DNA of 16,939 nucleotides, from the NCBI GenBank assembly GCA_938004375.1, contig CALKWH010000071.1:1-16939 (forward strand). Direction: 5' to 3'. The translations under genes and the position numbers were made by a program. The notes below the pieces were generated by a model, which saw only the letters and a program-made list of their open reading frames with translations, was not told the origin of the DNA and made no database searches. Origin of the DNA: an uncultured Pseudomonadota bacterium (GTDB lineage: Bacteria > Myxococcota_A > Polyangia > HGW-17). This document shows positions 13,139 through 16,939 of this stretch, piece after piece. Numbering within the stretch: position 1 is the stretch's first letter; the number at the start of each line of letters is the position of its first letter.

Positions 13139-14896
13139 CTACGGCTCCGGGATGGCGAGAAATTCCATCGGCGTCGGTTCCGGGGCAGGCGGCTCCTCGC
13201 TCGGCGGTACGATGGGGGGCGGCGGAATGTCCCTGGCGCCCGGATCACCTGGAAGGGGGGGGGGCGTCGGCTGCGCGCCGGTGGTCTTCCAGAGCTCGGT
13301 GAGCAGGGTGAGCTTCAGCCGGATGCTCACCCGTCGGCCCTCGCGCGTCACCAGACCATCGGGCCGGACGTCGTTCGCGCGGGACAGGTTGCCGAGGAAG
13401 GCCTCCGCGCCCTGGGCGTCCACCGGTCGCTCGAAGGAAAGCACACAGTGGAGGAGCTCGCCGTCCACGGAGATCCGAAGGACCGCATAGGTGGGCCGCA
13501 CGCCGCCGAGCAACTGATGCCAGACCGTGTGACGCGGCGCCAGGGAAGGGGGCGGGGCGAGGATCAGCACCAGGCGCTCCTGCGCCACGTGCTCGGGGGC
13601 GTAGCCCGTCAGGGCGAGCAGCTCGCCCAGCTCGCCCAACAACAGCGGGGGTGGGCTGACCGCGTCGGGCCTGAGCAGGCGGGCGGCTCCCGTGCGCACC
13701 ACCCAGCCGGGCGGCGAGGATGGTTCGCCGGACAACGGCGGCGCAGGCGGATCCTTCGTCATCGAGAAGGTGAGTCGCTGCTTCCAGCGTTCGCCGGAGA
13801 GCTGGAGTTGGACGACCGACTCCGCATCGGTGTTCAGAAGGTGCTCCGGGATCGAGAAGCCCAACATCCCGGCCGCTTCGGCGAAAATGGCCAACTGCGC
13901 GACGCGGGGGGGCGCCAGATAGAGCAGGACCTGATCCAGTAAAGCCACCTGGTGCAGAGGAAAATCGGGATCCCACTTCAGACTCAAGCGTTCCACGACA
14001 GGCTCCTGAACTGGAGGCGCGCGGCGCAGCGCGGGCTCCGGAGGGGCCGGCGGGCGGGGCTTTTCCCCCCCCGCGAACCACCACGTGGCGAGCAGACTCA
14101 GCAGGATCAGCGGGCCGAAGATCTGGGCGGGCCGTTTCCAGTCGGTTCGGGCGTGGACCGGAGCGGGGGCGGGGGCCTCGAGTTGGGACATCCGCCGCGC
14201 GTCCGCCACTTGGGCCAACGCCTCCTCGACGACGGCGCAGGGGTCCTCCTCGAGGGCGAGGCAGAGAGAGCGAAACTCCTCGAGGCCCCGCTGCCAGGGC
14301 ATCTCCAGCAGGAGCCGGCCGAAGAGCGCGGCGAGGGGCTGCAGATCGGCGGCGCGACCGGCCGCCGGCGACGGCGCGTCCGACAGCCGGGACACCGATG
14401 GCGTCAGCAGTCTCAGGCGGTTCCCCACGGCGGGACCGTCTCCGGCCCGGGTCGTCACCAGGAAGAGACGTTCGTCGACTCGGCCGTGCACGAAGCCTTT
14501 CGTATGGAGCGCGTCGAGGGCGACCAGGGCTTCCCGGAACCAGGACCAGACCAGTTCGGCGCCCAAAGGACGGTTCCCCAGTAGGACGGCGGCCAGCGGG
14601 AGGTGCCGGCCCTCGCCCCGAAAGCGACACCAGAGCGCGCCCGCCTCCTGCAAGCGGTTCTCCACGAGGGCGGGCATCAGGAAACCGTCCTCGGGGAGCA
14701 GTCGCAACCCCTCCACGTCCTCCACGACCGAGTCCCTCATGGCCACCGCCAAAGGCATGCCCGCTCCATCCAGCGAGAACAGGCAGACGTCCGTCAGCGA
14801 GGCCACGAGGCCCTGCTGGTTGGGAAAGAACGCTTCATGCCCGGAGGGGGCAATCGTGGACAGTGGAAGGCCGCAATGCGGACAAGGCTTCACCAT
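13139..14896 (-). CDS. Transmembrane pseudokinase-like protein with N-terminal zinc knuckle
   Basis: A 585-residue protein with GGAG 7 nt before ATG. An N-terminal CPHC (5-8) suggests a metal-binding knuckle. Residues about 40-235 resemble the C-lobe of a Hanks-type Ser/Thr kinase: ALDALHTKGFVHGRVDERLF (127-145) aligns with the usual LH...HGDLKPENI catalytic loop, and AADLQPLAALFGRLLLEM (182-199) with the alpha-F helix. The catalytic Asp is Arg139, the loop Asn is absent and no DFG is visible, so it is probably catalytically dead. One membrane helix (about 258-277) precedes a Pro-rich linker and an extracytoplasmic domain (about 300-525) of unknown type, then a Pro-rich tail with a C10 tract. 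It lies 21 bp after the FGE-like gene and is probably a signalling partner of the phosphatase. Confidence 0.72.
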   Translation of the reverse strand: MVKPCPHCGLPLSTIAPSGHEAFFPNQQGLVASLTDVCLFSLDGAGMPLAVAMRDSVVEDVEGLRLLPEDGFLMPALVENRLQEAGALWCRFRGEGRHLPLAAVLLGNRPLGAELVWSWFREALVALDALHTKGFVHGRVDERLFLVTTRAGDGPAVGNRLRLLTPSVSRLSDAPSPAAGRAADLQPLAALFGRLLLEMPWQRGLEEFRSLCLALEEDPCAVVEEALAQVADARRMSQLEAPAPAPVHARTDWKRPAQIFGPLILLSLLATWWFAGGEKPRPPAPPEPALRRAPPVQEPVVERLSLKWDPDFPLHQVALLDQVLLYLAPPRVAQLAIFAEAAGMLGFSIPEHLLNTDAESVVQLQLSGERWKQRLTFSMTKDPPAPPLSGEPSSPPGWVVRTGAARLLRPDAVSPPPLLLGELGELLALTGYAPEHVAQERLVLILAPPPSLAPRHTVWHQLLGGVRPTYAVLRISVDGELLHCVLSFERPVDAQGAEAFLGNLSRANDVRPDGLVTREGRRVSIRLKLTLLTELWKTTGAQPTPPPLPGDPGARDIPPPPIVPPSEEPPAPEPTPMEFLAIPEP

Positions 14897-14917
14897 GGGA
14901 AGGCTCCATGGAGGATG

Positions 14918-15817
14918 TCAGGGGACGGACGGGGGCGTCACCGGGAAGACACACCGGAAACCGATCGCACCCGATCGTGTCTGCGCGGGGACCAGACGAC
15001 GCGCGGGCACGATGTTCCAAAAGAAATGATCTCCGGAGGAGCCGCCTTTGGTGACGGCCATGGAGGAGGGGACGGATCGGGAGGCTGCGGGACGGACCCA
15101 CTCGGCGACGCCGGAGCCCATCCCCCACAGCCCCCAGGGGCTGACGTCGAGGGGGGCTTTGCCGTCGGCGCACTGCGGACCAGGCTTGCCGAAACAGGGA
15201 ACGGGGATGGCTTCACCGAACGGGAACGGCCGGTAATAGGAGGCGCCGCGCGCCGCGATCTCCCACTGCTCCTCGTCGGGCAGATCTCCGCCGGCCTTGC
15301 GGCACAGGTCTCGGGCCTCGTCAAAGGAGACCATCACCCGGGGCCGGTCGGGCGTCCGCTCCGAGCTCGCGTGCTCCCGGGTTTCGATGGAGAAGGCCTC
15401 CTTGCGGACATAGCGTCCAAAGGTGAAGTCCGGCGCGTCACCCGTGCGCTCGGCTTCGGGCAACAGGGCATGCTGCCGGCGGGCGAACTCGACCAGGAAG
15501 GGGACGTGGCCCACGTACCAGACCCCGGCGGGGATCGTGGCCAGCCGGCGGGGGATGTGGTGGTTCAGGTGATCGCGCGCGGGGACCAGGAAGACGTGGT
15601 TCGGTCCGGCCTCGCCGGTCGCCTTGACCGGAAAGATCCGCTTCTCGCAGGCCAGGACGAGCTCCTGATCCCGTTCGGTGAACTTGTGCTGGTGTTTCTT
15701 CAGGCGACCGGCGAGAAAGAGGACCTCGCCGCAGTCCTCGCGTTGCACGGCTTTCCATTGCTCGAGGTAGTGCGCGGGGGGCGCGGCGAACAGGATGGCC
15801 AGGAAAAACAGCGTCAT
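14918..15817 (-). CDS. Exported FGE/SUMF1-fold (formylglycine-generating enzyme-like) protein
   Basis: A 299-residue protein. A longer open frame continues upstream, but ATG 15817 overlaps the phosphatase stop as ATGA and begins a signal peptide (MTLFFLAILFAAPPAHY). Residues about 20-60 are a helical leader region. From about 95 to 292 there are FGE-sulfatase family landmarks: TIPAGVWYVGH, VSFDEARDLCRKAGGDLPDEEQWEIAARG (split by my reading at about 163-191), PWGLWGMGSGVAEW (227-240), KGGSSGD in place of the usual RGGSW, and IGFRCVF near the end. One conserved Cys at the C-terminus remains, but whether the catalytic cysteine pair is intact is unclear. In this phylum the fold often occurs in non-catalytic surface or kinase-linked proteins. 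It probably acts in the periplasm or outer envelope with its neighbours. Confidence 0.82.
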   Translation of the reverse strand: MTLFFLAILFAAPPAHYLEQWKAVQREDCGEVLFLAGRLKKHQHKFTERDQELVLACEKRIFPVKATGEAGPNHVFLVPARDHLNHHIPRRLATIPAGVWYVGHVPFLVEFARRQHALLPEAERTGDAPDFTFGRYVRKEAFSIETREHASSERTPDRPRVMVSFDEARDLCRKAGGDLPDEEQWEIAARGASYYRPFPFGEAIPVPCFGKPGPQCADGKAPLDVSPWGLWGMGSGVAEWVRPAASRSVPSSMAVTKGGSSGDHFFWNIVPARRLVPAQTRSGAIGFRCVFPVTPPSVP

Positions 15818-16791
15818 TTCGGCTTGTTTTCGTTCTTCTGCATCTGGAGGTTCAGATGATAGGAACCGAACACCTGCGTGACCTCGGGTTTGTCGTCTTC
15901 CATGAGCATCGAATCCAGCAGGGCGTGCGACGCCACCTGGTCCCGTGGGATCTCGAGATAAGGGGGGGCGGCCTCGACGGCCGGATCGAGCAGGTCTCCG
16001 GAGAAGCGGCAGAAGATGACCGTCACGTTGTCGTGCGCCTTGTTCTCGCAGGCCCGGGAGGTCAGCGCGCGGCAGACCTCGACGGGCTCCTGGCGCGGCG
16101 TGTTGAGGATGATCGACAGGACCTCGTCGTCGGTGAGGGCGTCGTTGAGCCCGTCGGAGCACAGCAGCAGCATGTCGTTCTGACGAAGCTCGACGACGGA
16201 GAGCACGGGCTCGACCGCGCTGCGCACGCCCAGCGCCTGCAGGATGACGTGGTTGTGCTCGAAACGGGCGGCTTCCTCAGGAGTGAGTTGGCCCAGCTCG
16301 AGCAGACGGTGCAGCAGGGTCTGGTCCTTGGTGAGCTGGACGATCTGCTGGTTGCGGATGAGATAGGCGCGGCTGTCGCCGACCTGGGCGAGCAGCAGCA
16401 CGCCGTCGTTGAGGGCGGCCGCGGTGCAGGTGGTCCCCATGCCGGTCTGCTGGCGGTTCTTCTGGGCCGTCTCCCAGATCCCGGCGTTGGCGAAGTCGAG
16501 GGCGGCGAACAGCCGCTCGGCGAGCTGGCGGCGCGTCTGCGGCAGGGGCTGCTCGCGCATCTTCTGGTAGATCGAATCCACGGCCATGCCGCTGGCCACT
16601 TCGCCGGCCGCCGCGCCGCCCATGCCGTCGCACACCACGAAGAGCGAGCCCACGGGGCTGACGTGATGCACCCGGTTGTCCGGGAGCAGCGAGCGGTCAC
16701 CCGTGTCCAGGTTGGCCACGAGGAAGTTGTCCTCGTTGTGCTCTCTTACCGTTCCCACATCCGTGCGACCGAAGGTTTCGATGATAACCAT
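15814..16791 (-). CDS. PP2C-family Ser/Thr protein phosphatase
   Basis: A 325-residue protein. ATG 16791 was chosen because the family starts at this point (TFGRTDVGTVREHNEDNF) and a good promoter lies inside the upstream extension of the open frame. All metal-binding motifs are present: N-E-D21, VCDGMGG (53-59), GMGTTCTAAAL, QVGDSRAYL (136-144), CSDGLNDAL (211-219) and AHDNVTVIFC (252-261), so it should be an active Mn/Mg-dependent phosphatase of phospho-Ser/Thr. The catalytic domain ends about residue 263. A roughly 60-residue tail rich in acidic and Thr/Ser residues (ending EVTQVFGSYHLNLQM) is extra and could be regulatory. It is first in the leftward operon. Such phosphatases usually pair with a Hanks-type kinase; here the neighbouring kinase-like protein seems inactive. 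Confidence 0.93.
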   Translation of the reverse strand: MVIIETFGRTDVGTVREHNEDNFLVANLDTGDRSLLPDNRVHHVSPVGSLFVVCDGMGGAAAGEVASGMAVDSIYQKMREQPLPQTRRQLAERLFAALDFANAGIWETAQKNRQQTGMGTTCTAAALNDGVLLLAQVGDSRAYLIRNQQIVQLTKDQTLLHRLLELGQLTPEEAARFEHNHVILQALGVRSAVEPVLSVVELRQNDMLLLCSDGLNDALTDDEVLSIILNTPRQEPVEVCRALTSRACENKAHDNVTVIFCRFSGDLLDPAVEAAPPYLEIPRDQVASHALLDSMLMEDDKPEVTQVFGSYHLNLQMQKNENKPK

Positions 16792-16851
16792 GGACTCCGA
16801 ATCCGTGCTGTTCCAGAAAGGGGTCTTCCTCGCCCGTCTCGCGACCTGCAC

Positions 16852-16879
16852 AGAATACCCGCCCGCGTCGTTTTGACAA
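16852..16879 (-). promoter_or_regulatory. Candidate sigma70 promoter for the phosphatase operon
   Basis: On the minus strand TTGTCA (16879-16874), a 16-nt spacer and TATTCT (16857-16852) precede the PP2C start by about 60 nt. TTGTCA matches five of six -35 bases and TATTCT four of six -10 bases. It lies within the 5' part of the extended open frame, which argues that translation begins at 16791 and not near 16932. Confidence 0.5.
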
Positions 16880-16939
16880 GTCCTTTTTTCCGTCCGGCAG
16901 CCTTTGACGCCCACTTTTTTCGTTGCGTTCATGCAGGGG

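Noticed and set aside
15818..16162. N-terminal 115-residue extension of the FGE-like open frame
   Set aside because: It overlaps the phosphatase coding region, is an Arg/Pro-rich shadow, and the ATGA start with a signal peptide is far better.
16792..16932. 47-residue N-terminal extension of the PP2C open frame
   Set aside because: It precedes the usual family start, is basic and unconserved in look, and contains the likely promoter.

Overview
The window looks like chromosome from a Myxococcota or related deltaproteobacterial lineage. Its housekeeping part is GC-rich with G/C-biased third codon positions. Its surface proteins are of types typical of that group: an IgGFc-binding-domain protein, EGF-like lipoproteins carrying the C-G-N-G...E-x-C-D-G 'myxococcus cysteine-rich' repeat, and a WAP-like lipoprotein. 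No phage, transposase, CRISPR, rRNA or tRNA was seen, and there is no gene-free stretch longer than about 220 bases.

Region 1 (1-6334) is a block of secreted or surface proteins. The 3' end of an IgGFc-binding-like gene runs rightward and converges on four lipoprotein genes on the minus strand. In transcription order these are a WAP-like six-repeat lipoprotein with a defensin-like (CS-alpha-beta) cysteine tail, a CARDB/PPC-like beta-sandwich lipoprotein, and two paralogous EGF plus myxo-repeat lipoproteins. Each has a lipobox and a good Shine-Dalgarno. Gaps are 61, 75 and 42 bp, so they probably form one operon read from a promoter near 6429-6456. The two EGF lipoproteins share a 461-bp tract with one mismatch by eye, inside genes that are otherwise about 73% identical upstream and unrelated downstream. 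This is a signature of gene conversion. The WAP-like gene is visibly more AT-rich than the rest of the window.

Region 2 (6335-9072) starts with a divergent AT-rich intergenic region with a 16-bp perfect dyad. It is followed by a rightward three-gene operon: a tandem-DUF1538 membrane protein, a PII-family protein with an unusual short T-loop, and a second, degenerate PII-like protein overlapping the first by 4 bp. The layout suggests a membrane transporter controlled by a pair of PII-like sensors.

Region 3 (9092-16791) is a tight leftward operon. A PP2C Ser/Thr phosphatase overlaps an FGE/SUMF1-fold exported protein by 4 bp. Then come a kinase-like transmembrane protein whose catalytic residues look lost (pseudokinase), a CCA-adding/poly(A) polymerase with an HD domain, and a gluzincin metallopeptidase of M3/M2 type overlapping the polymerase gene by 8 bp. 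The last gene, after a 61-bp gap, is an unusual SRPBCC plus cold-shock-domain fusion. A sigma70-like promoter upstream of the phosphatase supports the short start chosen for it. The phosphatase, FGE-like protein and pseudokinase look like one membrane-linked signalling module.

Features judged most worth attention are the bacterial WAP/defensin-like lipoprotein, the PP2C-FGE-pseudokinase module, the DUF1538/double-PII operon and the gene-conversion tract.
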